Source: Hanleya hanleyi (Eukaryota > Mollusca > Polyplacophora > Lepidopleurida > Hanleyidae). Taken from it: DNA of 64,000 nt. Below, piece after piece: positions 5,804-19,360 of this stretch. Within the stretch, counting starts at the first letter, position 1. Every line of letters starts with the position of its first letter. The position numbers and the translations under genes were made by a program. The DNA lies in assembly GCA_036873755.1 (NCBI GenBank), contig JAVTVY010025038.1, forward strand, positions 36,842 through 100,841, read 5' to 3'. The notes beneath the pieces were generated by a model. It worked only from the letters and a program-made list of their open reading frames with translations. It ran no database searches and had not been told where the DNA came from.

Positions 5804-8800
5804 ATATCCAAGGCATTTCGACGGGAGCGGGAATCGTTTAAAAGAGTTTTTCAATTATTGACTCAAAGCGATACTTAATATTTCGTGGGCAGACCAATGA
5901 GATATTGCAATAATCATGCATGTCACGTTGGCTGATTCATTAATGATAGCTTGGAATTATAGCAATAAAATAGCGGAATTATAGCAATAAAATAAAATGG
6001 AACGCTTCGACTCAAACACGGTCACTCGAAAAGAGGTTGCGATTAGTTTCGAATTACACTGATTGCACTAAAGTAGAATAGGAGCCAAATTATATTATCG
6101 AACATAAATCCATCGTCAGGCTATACTTGCATTCATTTACCACCAGCTAGACGGAGTTCGGCCCAGATAAACATACTTATAGTTGCAGGGCCTAGTTATA
6201 ACATGCTTATAGTGGAAGGGATGGCGTTATTCCGATTTATTCGAATTATTGAACGAGATTAAAAAAAGAAAAAAATGAAGTACGCTTTTCAGTTGAAATG
6301 CTATATTTTTGGTGAGAAGTTTAAATGTTATAACGAGAAAATTTGAAGACTAAATTCTCACAAACCGCTCCATTTAAATGCAACTGTGGTTATCAGTATG
6401 TCAAAAATAGTCTATTTCTATTAATCAATTGCTTTCAGAAAATACAGAACTCGTTTTGATGAATATAATTACAGTATATTCTATTGAGCAAAAAAAAGAA
6501 AAGAAAAAAAATGAATTATCCGAAACCTTATCGCTAGGGATATTGTAAACTTAATGATGAGCATGGATCTTAGAACCTTAATCCAGTCGTAAGGATCGTG
6601 CGGTCACAGTTGTCGACTTGTCATGTAGTTATCCGGGTTCACGCGTGGCCATTAGAATATCTTAGCTGTGGACCATGCATCTTCTTGTCAGATAAGATGT
6701 TTAACTTGTGTTTCCGCTTATTCAGATTATTTTTTGCTGGAAATGGCGTAAAGGGGGAACAGTGACCCTTTTCCATCAGTGCTCGGCTTCTCTAGTAATA
6801 ACAAAATGTAATGGTTTTCTGCATGCATGAGAAAAAATTAGTGTTCCACCTAATACCAGTGTTGTGTGGAACACGCAAAGAGAAAATATGCACGCATATG
6901 TAGATTACCGACACCTGTGGATTGCGTGCAAGATATTCTGTGGTAATTACAATGCATATAAGGGAAGTGGGAAGAGGTGCCGACATACTGACAGAACCAC
7001 ATGACTTCACAGTATAGTATTCTGGTTAACTTATCCTAAAGCACATGCCAAGAATCTAACGATTCGTGATATGTGTTGTATCTCAGGTATGCTTTTATTG
7101 TACCTGTTCATGTGGCAACTTAGATGACATGACCACACGGCCCCTAGCACCGACATAAGCGGTATTAGATACAAACCTAGAGAGCTATGATCGAAATGCT
7201 CTGACAACTCGTATATTGGTAATTGGTGAGCTGTTCGCAGTATAGTCTTCTGCTTAACCTATTCTAAAGCACATACCAAGAATCTAACGATTCGTGATAT
7301 GTGCTGTATCTTTAGATGACATGACCTCACGGCCCCTAGCACCGACATAAGCGATATCAGATACAAATCTAGAGAGATATGATGGAAATGCTCTGAGAAC
7401 TCGTATATTGGTAATTGGTGAGCTGTGTCAATCCGAGTCTCTTTGAAGTTCATGATGGACACGATCTATTTATTCCATGATTCGCATAACTCTCCGTCAT
7501 CGCTGAGATACTGACAGCAGATGGCAAAGTAAATATTCGATGCCATGATGTCAATATGCACGCATTAACTGACAGCTTTTCGTGCACTGTAAGCATTTGA
7601 CTATATGTTTTGATGCAATACGAAATGAGCGAACTTTCGGACCGGATATGATATATCTCAATTCTTAACATTGTCTCTCTTCTGGAGATCATCCCTGATT
7701 CATATCAATTGGTGACGTACAGCCTATATAACCATGATGTCAAAATACACCTACAGTATATGAGAATGAAAATATGTCAGATGCGCATGGATGATTCGAT
7801 GACACCCTTTGAGAAATTATTTCCTATTGACCCGAATGTGAGAAATGTATATCCTGCAGGATGAACTCTTTCCGCAAATAGGGTTTACATTCAAATGTGC
7901 TTCATGAAATCATTTTACCATCAACTACATATCATGGTACTTTATCAGGAAAATGTTTTGTTTGAGCACGGTGGTCTTTCGAACTTTGTTTTATTAAAAT
8001 ATTGTACATCAATTATTGTTTATTCAATAAATTTGAAGAAGGCTATTTAATCAAATACCGCTGGAATGGTGTGAAACAATGGTCTTGATGAATCTGTATA
8101 AGTACCTGGTTGTTCGAAGGTTGTCACAGACTAGACATTCGATCGTATAGGACAGATCAGGCTTAACAGCAATTATCATCTTGAACAGGCTGGCAGTTGC
8201 ACTGAAGCCATTACCAAACCTGTTTTATATCCACCAGTTAAATGCTGTAAAATGATTACACAGTCTATTTTAATGGTAAACAAATTCGCCATCTCCCTGA
8301 AATATTAAACAATTATAGCACATACGTGTATGGTTTGTTTTTTTGATCTATGTTTATTCACCAAATAAAGTAATATATATATATTATACACTCCAAGGAA
8401 AATCGATAAACTAATTGGCTGGAATAAAACCCCAGAGGACTTTGCAATTACAGGCAAATTACTACAAATAATTGGAACAGAAAATAGCCTGCTTAACAGT
8501 TCCCATCTGTCGTGCATAGCATCACGTTTTCTTGACACGTTTTACGATTTGATAATCAGAGTAAACGGAAAAACATCATTCACCAGTAAATGGAGATTGC
8601 ACTATAGGAAAGGATTATGAACTGAAGTGCCAGTTGTGTTGTGTGGTTAAATTGGCCTTCTTGTAACGAGGATTAAAACGGAGGTTGTCAAGAGCCTTTC
8701 GCGTCTGTGGATGACATACAACCTCTACAATAAATGTTTCATTGTACGCAAGCTATATTACTCGAAAAAGAAAAACAGCCATCACTTCTCAAGGTTTCCA

Positions 8801-9227
8801 GGAATATAACATAGTACTCCTGTCCAAATTAGTATAACCTACAATTATTATCCTGGAATAAATTTCCGACTTATTCCCTAGACTTGAATTTGACCGAGTA
8901 GGTATGAACAACATGGTTGAGCATTAAAACCTGGAGCAGCAATGATCTTGCAAATGGCGATAATATTTTAGCATTTAAATTGATGCATACCACTCTGGAA
9001 TGAGGTTGATTATGTATACCGGTCAGGAAATATAACGGAGTACATGTAGCTCGGCGATCAGTTCAGTATCACCATGAATTTATCACTGTAAAGACGAAAT
9101 TGATATCAGCAGTCCAGATTTTACTGCGACTTCGATGCTGGATTCGTCTTATATCTACTACGGCATGATTAGCAGTTAGAAGGGTCAACTAGTATGTACA
9201 GAAACATTAACTGCTTTAATGCGATTA
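5804..9227. other. Non-coding, AT-rich stretch with dispersed-repeat copies
   Basis: No gene supported. The only structure seen is a dispersed repeat at about 6953-7430 (family 2: AAGGGAAGTGGGAAGAGGTG, CACACGGCCCCTAGCACCG and similar). Its second half is tandemly duplicated (about 7005-7230 and 7235-7430). Other copies lie at 58557-58830 (+) and 39590-39770 and 41360-41540 (minus orientation). The rest is unique-looking AT-rich sequence with short poly-A runs. Confidence 0.5.
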
Positions 9228-12200
9228 ACATAATTGATGTGTGTAGGATCGGGGTGAGGGCGTCATGTCCAACATACATTGAGGATTTCCGACTCAATAA
9301 TCTAAAATATTTCTCATTTCTCACTGCAAACATCAACTTTAAAGCGCCAAATTAAGAACTTTAATACATTTACATACTCCGTTCATGGTCATCAATATAT
9401 ATGACATCGCTGTCGTATTCTTATATTGCAAGTCCTGCGTATCATAAACATTTATGAGAGCAAAAATGATAAAATTAATATTTAATATACACCTTCTGAC
9501 AGTGAGATAAGAATTTCCCTGCAAATTTCTTACTGACGTGAACCGTATGAAAATTGCAACAAACAAATGTCAGCATCTGGATAAATTCAGATGAAGAATG
9601 TTCATATACGGATGTCTGAGTGTCACTGAGTCGATGTAAAATCAATGTGAATCTCCTGCCATCCTCCTTACTGAGTGGCGACATCTTTCAGGGTTCTCAT
9701 ATTTGTTACACTATCGTGATAGACTTATTGATGATCTTTCTGATAAAAAATGCATCCAAGTGTAAGAGAAGTGGATTATTAATTGAATTCTGAGAAGGGC
9801 CAAACATGATTTCTAGCTACAATCTCATGTCCCTCAAAATGCGTGCAATATGTGTAGATGTATAAGAATCAACCAAATTCCAGTAGGAATCAAAATCAGA
9901 ATAATCCAGAGCTAAGGTCTTGTACATTGAACCCTCACTCAAATATGACATCAAGATTGTTTTTCCATTTCATCAAAGTCGAGATAAAATTTCTCGAATT
10001 TCTCATCTTAAAACTGGTGGCACATTTTAAAGTAGTCGGAGGAAATGAGTTTGGACAGAGATGGAATGTTCCATGCTCAAGCTCCTGGAATAATGGAAAC
10101 TAAGATCAGCAGAATGATACCTCCATTAAACGCAACATGTGAATGCGGAGGGGAAATATGCCGCTGTAAATCAAGAAGTCATGACCCCACAGGCTAATAT
10201 TCGGGCTAGGGGCCGGATGAACCCATGTACTTCAAGATCCTCATCTTACTCATATGAACAGTCACAATCAAAGCGTGACTGAGATACATCATTCTTTAGA
10301 TGACGATTTTACAACGAATATTATGGATTAAGAATACTGATCAGCGATACGGATTTGATACTTTTGGAACATATTGAAAACTGTTGACCGCTTCTCTCTT
10401 GCAGGAAACAAGCCCATGTTTATGTATACTATGATTGTTTTTTTGAATTTGATGCAAATACTGTTATATGGAATAGGTCTTTGGATTATGGACGCGGATA
10501 TTCTCTAATGGACGGCGGCTGAATTATGAATGACGGACCAGACGCTTGTAATTCATATTTAAAAGCATCAGAAGAACAAAAAATGATCCCTGAGATGATT
10601 TGTATCTCAGCCACGCTTTTATTTTTTTTCTGTTTATGGGGGGATATTGAATGACAAGACCACACGGCCTCTAGCACCGGTTTGAGTGGTACTATATACA
10701 AATATCCAAGAACAATGATTTGATAGCTCTGTCAGTTAATCTGATGAAATGTGATGAAGTGGTATGTGATAGACGAAACGGGCCGAACTGGGGAAATATT
10801 AGCTGAATGCACGTTCTTATTCTGTGAAACCCGACGCCGACCAAGCGCTTCATTCTCCACCATTTTAACCACAGACACAAATAACTATCACAATGAGAGG
10901 ACAAGTCTGGGGACGAAACGTCCATCAGCAGAATCTCGCCATATACAGAAAACATTTAAACGCAACTTATAAAGTGGAGAAAATATATGAAGGGTATTGA
11001 AAATAATTCATATGGTCCCACAGTCCAATATTGTGACAGCATATCTGAGAACATCACAAGAACAAAAAATGATCCTTGTGATGATATGTGTTCCAGCCAC
11101 GCTTTTGTTGTAGTTGTTCATGTGGACATCTTGAATGACAAGAGCCCACGGTCCCTTTCACCGACTCGAGCGGCATTAGATATAAATACCAACAGCAATG
11201 ATGTGATAGCTCCATAAAGTCATCCGATGGAATTTGATGAACTATATGTGACCGTTAGAGAGACAAAACGGTCCAAGCGAGGAAAGTACTAGCAGAATGC
11301 AGTTCTTTTTGAGGACACATGTATGTGAGGCTCGATTCCACCAAGCGCTTCATTCTCCACCATTTTAACCACAGACCATGTTCGGATCCGACATTTCAGA
11401 TCCGACATTCGGTATACCGTCGTCGCCGGCCACAATTTCTGCGTCAATATTCGAAAGACATTTTTACGCTCGACGGTAACCACTGACATAAAACACTTTT
11501 TGGCTTCTAACCTGTCGCCAGTTTCCAACACTGGCAACAAGACAATTCCATATCAAACATGCATTTTTGCGTGCGAAATGTCCGGCTCAGAGCTTAGCCA
11601 AAACCAACTTTTCGATCAAGGTTCAAGGTTCAAGGTTCAAGGTTCTTTATTTGCTGATCACAGCGCCCGTTATCGAGCAGATATACAATCAAGCGAAGAT
11701 AATTAAGTATATATACATATAGAATAACCTAGTTGATTAGAAATAATTTGACTTGCGGAAAAATAGCAGTCGTGATATTTTGAGATATCAAAACATATGT
11801 GGAATTCGTGATTCAGGATGTCACCATAGAACACAAGCAGGAGATTTCCATATCTTTTGCGATTTTATTCTATTAATAGGGCGAATGATGAGGTCTCCAA
11901 CAAAGATAATTCCAGGAACACGTCTCTCTGTTTGCTCTAGTGTACGGACAGTAAATGTCGAACTATTCAATGGTAAACGACACAGGATATGCCAGTGTAA
12001 AAATACATTCAGGAAGTAGTGGACGTTCTTTTCCAGAGGTGGATTAAAACAAAATTCTGTATTGATTCATCAGGTTAAGAGAACTCATTGAGTAAGAAAA
12101 ATAATTGAACAGTACACCAACAAAGTTAACACTGGTATAAAAGAAGACTAATAAACACATTCTAACCTACATGTATTTTTTGAAGAGATAATCGATCAAC

Positions 12201-13198
12201 AATTTTTAACGATAACAAGACAGTTTGTTATAACGTTTGTCAAAATCTCACCACTCACACATATTTCCAGTTATTTTCAGTTTTCATTTAAATAGTACTC
12301 CAGTTTGGGCATCCTATGAACGCCGCCATTGCTTCATATTGTTCAAGAAGTACTTCAGCAAAGCCTGTGTTGTTCGATTACCAAATATTAACACTATCTT
12401 GCCTGGGCCTTTTGGGACCTGTCCAGGCTTAATTATTTTTCTTACCCTTTGAGCTAGGGGATTGAAACTTACCACACTATGCCCTTGGGTCAAGTTCTAT
12501 CAGAAAATGTAAAAATCCAAGATGGCCGCTTTGATTACTTCATTTAAAAAAAAAAATTGAAAATTGTTTTTTATATCATTGCTGCGCAAAACTGCATAAT
12601 ACATTAGCAAATATTAATTTGATTTCTGCTACCCCACGTAACTGCGATCTTGAATTTTCCATGATCCTTTGCTCGAAGCGTTATTCAAATAGGCTAAAAA
12701 TGACCCCAATATGATAAATGACCCAGCCGCGGAGTGTCAGCTCTCAATTTTTTTTCGTTCCAGAGATAGCACAGAAAATCTGGTATAGTCTAGTATTGGG
12801 GTCCATAATGGCCTCGCCAGGCCTGGTAGGGTGAAGTTGTCGAGCCAGGCATCAATTGCTCACTCCCATATTCCGACAGTTGTCAACCCATACGTGTAAT
12901 TCGCCTCTCTTCGAATCACTACCTATATACATGTAGTAGTTTCTGCACAGAGAATTCCTGGAATCCCGATGGACTAAACGCATCTGATCCATCTGTCGAT
13001 ATATTTGAAAATTGTAAAAATCATATACCGGTATTCATCTTTGCCCATTTCTTACACTATTGATGACACGCCAACGATGGTGATAAGTTGAATGGATCTA
13101 TACTTAGTCTTGCAGCTAAGGATACATAGAATGTTGCAAAAACCCTCTCAAATCACAGATAAAGCATATATGTGTTTGCGTGCAAGCTAATCTGAGAA
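9228..13198. repeat. Diverged segmental duplication S1, left copy
   Basis: Aligns by eye, in the same orientation and order, with 44597-47738 and 51734-52867, with many small indels and substitutions. Matching landmarks: AATTGATGTGTGTA (9232/44600), ATTTCTCATTTCTCACTG (9309/44690), TCCATCAGCA (10920/45992), GTGATTCAGGATGTCACCA (11809/47550) and GCTAATCTGA (13186/52857). No conserved frame across copies, so probably non-coding. Within it 10590-10750 and 11080-11240 are related to dispersed family 2. Confidence 0.7.
12405..12835 (+). repeat. G-tract-bounded interspersed repeat, copy 1
   Basis: About 430 bp, beginning near GCCTGGGCCTTTTGGGACC and ending near GCCAGGCCTGGTAGGG, with ACCCTTTGAGCTAGGGG and AAGATGGCCGCTTTGATTAC inside. 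Copies at 25128-25552 (minus) and 52012-52530 (plus). The ends are inverted relative to each other (CCAGGCCTGG-like plus G tracts), suggesting a non-autonomous TIR element. Confidence 0.6.
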
Positions 13199-13499
13199 GT
13201 TAGCAATAACCCATATTCGAAATAGTGTGAATCTTCATATCCGTGATTCAGGATGTCAAAAGTGAAAGCCTACATGATATCTCTGTTATATTCCAGTGTA
13301 TTTTACATTTTCATTCAATTGATAATTATACTAATCATTAAGGGTGTCCCAACTGAAAGCCTGAATTATATCCCCGTTATATCCCGCTTATATTTTCATA
13401 TTTTTTGATAGGCCGGATTATCAGATCTCCAGCAAACATAATTATAGTCTACAGTCTCTCCATTAATTCCTAGATATTTCTTTTATTTTTTTCGGCTTG

Positions 13500-16400
13500 G
13501 GCATAACCTGCCCCTCGTCACATAGCATGGTATAAAATAACTTTTGATATATATTTCTCTAATACTTTTTTACAGCGGGCAAATGAGCAGAAAGTGAAAT
13601 TCATTTTCTATCACGTTTGATTGCAGTATTGACACAATCGATCTTTTATTTCTAAACGATTACTGCCATGTCTCCTTGTTTCTATTTTCAACTTATGTGA
13701 AGAGGTTCTTAGCCTACTTAACGCGATGAGATGCTTACTGTTACTTATTTTTATTATATAAGGCTCTAAGCAAAATTCAGTCTTAATATATTTATACATC
13801 GCTAATTTTGGAGATTCTATATCTGCAAACCAAGTTGTTGTAAAATTATCTTTCAGCTTAATGCGAAATATACGTTGAAAAGCAGTATAATCAACAGAAA
13901 ATGGGAAAAGCCATACCTCGGGAAAGCCGAAAGTACACAACATGTCTCTTAAAAGCGACACCCAATTCGTTATGTTTTTGTCATAAATGTCAAATATTTA
14001 TATACTCCCTGTAAAATGCAATTTTCACTGTTTATTAATTTAAATCAATATTTCAGAATTCGACAAAGCCGTACAAATCGCAAAGGGAGTCTACCGAGCT
14101 CTCCATAAACTGCAGCATTCGACGTGGAACTATGAACTCCAAGTAGCTGTTTAAAGAACTTTCGGTGGACACGTTCAAATGCATGTCCAGTGTGATATCC
14201 CCATACCTCGATACCATAATTCAAGATAGAGCCCACGTATGAATCAAACAATTCCAAAATCACGTCACTGGGTAGAATTAGCCTTCGAATTTTTGATAGT
14301 AAACAATTTAGCTCTTTTAGGGACTGTTGTGCACTTGTAAATGTAGCAAATGGAGTAAATACAATACCCAGATATACAAAAGAATTGACAATTTCAATCT
14401 TACAATTATCATACTTCCACGACTCTGCATTAGATAATTTTCTGCCTCTGCGGAAGACCATAATCTTTGCTTTCTAAATATTTACTTGCAAGTTCCATTC
14501 CTTACAATATATTCTTAATATGTCTAATTTTCTTTAAAGCCCTTCAACAGAATCAGAAAATAAGACGATATCATCAGCATACATCAATAAAAACCGTGTC
14601 AGTTCGTCTAGTTCAATGCTATCATTCGATTTTGTTAATAGGTATTGCTCTAAATCATCCATAAAGAGAGAAAATAAAAATGGAGAAAGGACTTCACCCT
14701 GCAATACACCACGATAACTGGGGAAATATTCTGTTTTCACACCTTGATGTAAAATACAGGATCTAGCTAATGAAAATAAGGCCTTAATTATTGCTAACAT
14801 TTTTCCCCAAATTCCAGTTTTTGATAACTTATACCACAGGTATTTCCTTTCAGTGCAATCAAATGCTTTTGTGACATCAACAAAAGCACAATACACCTTT
14901 TTCTCTTCAGCTAAAAAACTAGATATCAGACAATGTAATGCAAAAATTACGTCTGTTGTCCCTACATCTGCCTTAAATCCAAATTGCGCATCGCTGATTA
15001 CAGAATTATGTTCAGCCCAGGTAACGATCCGCTCATTTAATATGTGTGTGAATAACTTGGCTAGACAGCTAATTAATGTTATCCCAGGATAATTGTTTAC
15101 ATCGTTCTTATCACCTTTCTTGTATATTGGTAACACAAGACCCTCTCCTCAGGCAGAGGGAGAGCAACCGGAATCAAAGATGCTATTGAATAATAGTTGG
15201 AATATTGGCGATAAAACCGTTTTTCCAGATTTGAAAAATTCATTGATTAATAGATCACTAGCATGTGCTTTATTCGTATTAAGTCTGTTTATAGCTTTTA
15301 TTATTTCCCCCAGTGTAATTTCAGCATTAAGTTCATGTACTACAAAATTGTCCTCCCTATCATCAACAGTCGAAAAGTCCCTACTAGTACCTATAATAGT
15401 GGTTTCTTCGCTCAATTCTTTAAAGTGACGGTAAACGGCCTCAGGTGTTATATTCGATTCACAGTTCGCTTTAGTTTTTTTTAAACATTTTCCAAACCTG
15501 TCATGGGCTACCATTTTTCATTTGTCTAATCAAATTTGATTGTTTCAGAAGATGAGTCTTCTTTTTCTTTTTGCATGTTGATCCTTCGAGCTTCTAGCAT
15601 TACAATTCTATCATTTTCAGAATAATGAGCATTATATATGTCAATAGCATCTAGATATTCATGCTTTGTTGTTTTGCATTCCTCGTCAAACCAATCACTG
15701 TTACGATTATTTTTATTTACAAAGCTTACTTTTCCTGGATTGATTGAATAATTAATTTTGAAAAATGGTTCAGCTAATTCAACTAGCGTTTTTGAGAATT
15801 TATCAACACAGTCATGTATAGAGACTTGATCTGTCAATTCATTTTGGACGATGTCCTCTAATTTACATTTATTACGGTCCAGAACATCAATAAAATCTTG
15901 TTCATGTTCACACTTTCACACCATCCTTTCACATTTGTTTGCAATTGGTTTATCGAGCCACAGTGTAATGAGAATTTGAGCGGTGCATGGCTATAAGGTA
16001 GCATATCATCACCTTCAAATGATTTCACTTTTTCAAAATCAGTCTGACGTAACAATAAATAGTCAATCACACTTCTTCCTTGATCACTGCAAAACGTAAA
16101 TATCCCTACACCACAATCATTATACAAGCGGCTGTTTGCTATGCGAAGTTCTTTTGCTTTACACAAGTCAATAAAAGATAGACCAAAACTGTTAGTTCTT
16201 TTGTCCATGGATGTCATATTCAATGGACTGTCACAGTTATCGGCTTCATCATCCTCGAACGGCAGTGGGCCATCGTGGATTACAAAATCTGGTGACACGG
16301 CTGTCGTGGCATTTAGGTCACCCATAAGTAGAACAGACCCCAAATTGGAATAGTAATTTATATCCGTTTGCAATTGGTCAAACACATCTCCACAATGAAT

Positions 16401-16790
16401 GTTATAAAACGTTGATCTTTCAGGAGGCAAGTAAGCACCACACACATAAATGTCACTTGCATTTCGGAAGAATAGTTTGTCAAATTTAATCCATATACAA
16501 TAATTCTTCTTTTTCATACATTTGATTCCAGGAAATAATTCGGATCACACATAAATTATAATTCCACCACTACGCCGTCTGGCTCTTTCGTGAACCTAGT
16601 TACGGGGCGAATGAATCGGCCTAAATCCGCTCAGCTCTATTTTGCTCTGCTTAGCTGTTCAAGTTTCTCTGAGCATGATGACATCATAGTCGTTCAAAAA
16701 ATTGCACAACGAATCACATGATTGTTTTTCATCTGTCAAACCGTCAATGTTCCATACAAGAAATTTTAGCTCACCTTCACACCAGTTCTA
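13500..16790 (-). pseudogene. APE-type non-LTR retrotransposon, near full coding length but broken
   Basis: Read on the minus strand from about 16775. An endonuclease starts with FLVWNIDGLTDEKQ (normally NINGL) and continues through ICGAYLPPERS-like, LLMGDLNA, SVIDYLLL and YSHAPLKF motifs (to 15858). A linker follows (15837-15149). The reverse transcriptase (15136-14534) has KGDKNDVNNYPGITLIS, AFVDVTKAFDC, GVLQGEVLSPFLFSLFMDDL and the catalytic YADD (LLMYADDIVLFS). A thumb region (14461-14045) has FVYLGIVF and VHRKFFKQLLGV, and the C-terminus (13961-13560) has LCQYCN then, in a shifted frame, ENEFHFLLICP. At least five frame breaks separate the pieces, so it is inactive. Domain order EN-RT and the Cys-rich end fit a CR1/L2/RTE-type element; I cannot fix the clade. 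An open stretch at 16766-17002 may be the end of its ORF1. Confidence 0.88.
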
Positions 16791-18180
16791 TCTCGTGGGC
16801 TGTGACATTCCCCGGTTTTGTTGAAATGGCTGTGATCTTTCCCAATTTCGTTCAGATGCAGGAGCCCTGATCTCTGCCCCGTCGATATATAATTTTCGCC
16901 CTCTCCAGTACACCCGCCGTGTTTCCAGTTTGGCTTGTTTGAAGTCACCATTGAGCCTCCTTCTTGCGTTTTAGACGTCCTCCGGTAACTGATCACCGAC
17001 ACCTACGCCTTTTTCTTTCATATATTGACAGTGAATGGTTAAGTCAAAGTAAAGAAGTAAATAATACTTAAAATAAAAAATAAAATAAAATAAAAATAAA
17101 AAAAAGACAGCGGAAGCACACACTAATTGAAACATACGTATAGAGATTTCGGAATAGCTTCGATGCACATACGTTGTGATCAGTTGTGAATTACTGTTAT
17201 TGAAGAAAGAAGTTAAAATGTCGAGACATTAAGGGGTCGTAAAAATTTGAATGAATTCGCACGATTTCGGCAAATTAAGGGCTTACGTTTTTTTATACCA
17301 ATTCACTCTTAAAATATGTCTCATATAAGAACGCACTCGATGGCGATGATGGCACAGTTGAATATTCGGTATGGAATGGAAAATGTAATGATATACATAT
17401 CTGCAAGTCCATGTGACTGAAACAATGTTGACGTTTATCTTTTACCACGTTTTATGGACGTAATCTGAGAAAATGAAGATCACTACAGAGACATTACGAT
17501 ATATAAAAGATGTGAGTATCTCACATCAAGTTAATATCCTTGATGGAAGGCGGTAAGTCAGAGAGCGAAAAATACACAGTAAAAAGAGACAACCAACGAG
17601 ACAATTACGAGTGGAGTGGGCGAGCCACACGTCATTAATTTGGACAGTACGTAATACTTTCTTTTTACATTCTAGCTACTATCAGAGATGTGTTATGTTC
17701 ATTAAATAATCATTCCAGTGTGAATATTCTCAATCGGAATTGGCGCAATAGCAAGAGGGAATAATTCAGAGCTAACAAATATGACAAAAAGATAACAGTA
17801 TTATAGTCTTGGAGATTCACAATCTTCAACGGTATAGTTCCCGGGGGTTGGTGAGGATCTCTGATATAGCATGAGGGTGACGTTCCAACACCACGTTTGC
17901 TGGTAATTACCTTTTCTCGTCTTGCCCACGCACGGATCTTTTAGTGTATTTAATGTAAAGAAGACAATCCCATTCATGGGACATTGAACTAATATTTTTC
18001 AGCTCTCTGAAATATATGAATGCTAGTGGGCGGTGTATTGAGAAGACAGAAAAATGCAAGGGAAATTACACAGAAACATGTAGTATCTGTCATATAATGA
18101 TGCATTAGTGGAATATTAATTACATGGTCAACATTCATGATAGTATCATTGTTGTACGGATCTAATATGTAGTTCAATTA
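16791..18180. other. Non-coding stretch
   Basis: No gene or clear element seen, apart from the possible ORF1 remnant of the preceding retrotransposon up to about 17002 and an A/T-rich low-complexity run (AAAATAAAATAAAATAAAAA) near 17070-17105. Confidence 0.4.
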
Positions 18181-18514
18181 TCCCTTAATGACGGCCCAGC
18201 AGTTACAATGAACCTTAATGACGGCCCAGCAGTTACAATGAACCTTAATGACGGCCCAGCAGTTACACTGAACCTTAATGACGGCCCAGCAGTTACAATG
18301 AACCTTAATGACGGCCCAGCAGTTACAATGAACCTTAATGACGGCCCAGCAGTTACAATGAACCTTAATGACGACCCAGCAGTTACAATGAACCTTAATG
18401 ACGGCCCAGCAGTTACAATGAACCTTAATGACGGCCCAGCAGTTACAATGAACCTTAATGACGGCCCAGCAGTTACAATGAACCTTAATGACGGCCCAGC
18501 AGTTACAATGAACC
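18181..18514. repeat. 30-bp minisatellite, 11 copies
   Basis: The 30-bp unit AACCTTAATGACGGCCCAGC + AGTTACAATG is repeated 11 times almost without change (one G to A near 18374, one A to C near 18269; the first unit is diverged at its start). The unit is a multiple of three and lacks stops, so both strands are open: (MNLNDGPAVT)n on plus and (RFIVTAGPSL)n on minus. There is no promoter, splice or homology evidence that either is translated. Confidence 0.95.
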
Positions 18515-19194
18515 GCATATCCATCTCCATTTACAGGCGGAGTTTGATGAAATGTGAAGCGTCCAGTTGATATATTGCAACGTATAATGCATGGGTTGAG
18601 ACGCTGTGCGCTGTACTTGTATTCGAACCATCATTTTTGATGTGACACGTTCGCTGAGAGAAGGGTGAAAACCGGATGTCTATCTCGCCTCCAGTGTTGA
18701 TTCCTCTCCTGGAAACAGATGTCTTTTCCTGTAGAGGCAAGGTCAGTCATCGGATTAACGAACCTAACATGCATATTGCGGCTTGGTGAATTCTAAACAT
18801 ACCCATTGTATTCTTTGTGTATCAAGCATGTCGCCCTTGACGGTTATTTTCTCGGGGCTTCGAATATGCCGTTAGTACGGTTTTACGGATAGCCTCCATT
18901 CGACAACATGAGGGGTAACTGCTTTCCAGACTTCTAAGAAATACCTGACGAAATCACATCTATTTGGACTGTCCATTATTCGAGCCTAAGCCAGAGAAAG
19001 AGATGATAATCATACCATGCTCCCTACATTCTACACGGCATTAAACCAACACATATCCGAATTGAATTCCCTCAACCGACACAGTCTAAACATCTCACGG
19101 CACATTATGTGCATTCCTATAACGATGTTTTTTTAACACAGTTATGGTGGCTTCTCACGCTCTCATAAAGTATTATACTAGAACTGTTATTCCC
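18515..19194. other. Non-coding stretch
   Basis: Nothing recognised; no open frame with recognisable domains. Confidence 0.4.
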
Positions 19195-19360
19195 GTGAGG
19201 CTCCCGGGGATTGACCTGTGGTGTCTATGTGCACAGTCCAGGTCATAGTAAGAATAGGCCTCAGCTGCTCAGAGAGCTTGTCGTAAGAGGCGTGAAAAGG
19301 AATAGGACCCCACCCGTGAGGTCCCGGTGTTAAAAGGAATAGGTCCTTACTCGTGTGGTT
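19195..19360 (+). repeat. SINE-like/minisatellite unit, left half, split by a retrotransposon
   Basis: Contains a short internal repeat of the type GTGAAAAGGAATAGGACC then CGTGAGGTCC (about 19293, 19330) that resumes at 22012 (GCCGGGTGTGAAAAGGAATA) and ends in CACTCACTCACCCA at about 22104. The SINE-like terminal CACTCACTCA is familiar from gastropod repeats. The retrotransposon at 19361-22001 interrupts it. Confidence 0.55.
19351..19360. repeat. Left target-site duplication of the RNase H retrotransposon
   Basis: TCGTGTGGTT, repeated exactly at 22002-22011. Joining the two flanks restores the internal periodicity of the host repeat. Confidence 0.8.

Noticed and set aside
18181..18514. CRISPR-like array
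   Set aside because: Units are contiguous 30-bp tandem copies with no unique spacers, in a eukaryotic setting; this is a minisatellite.
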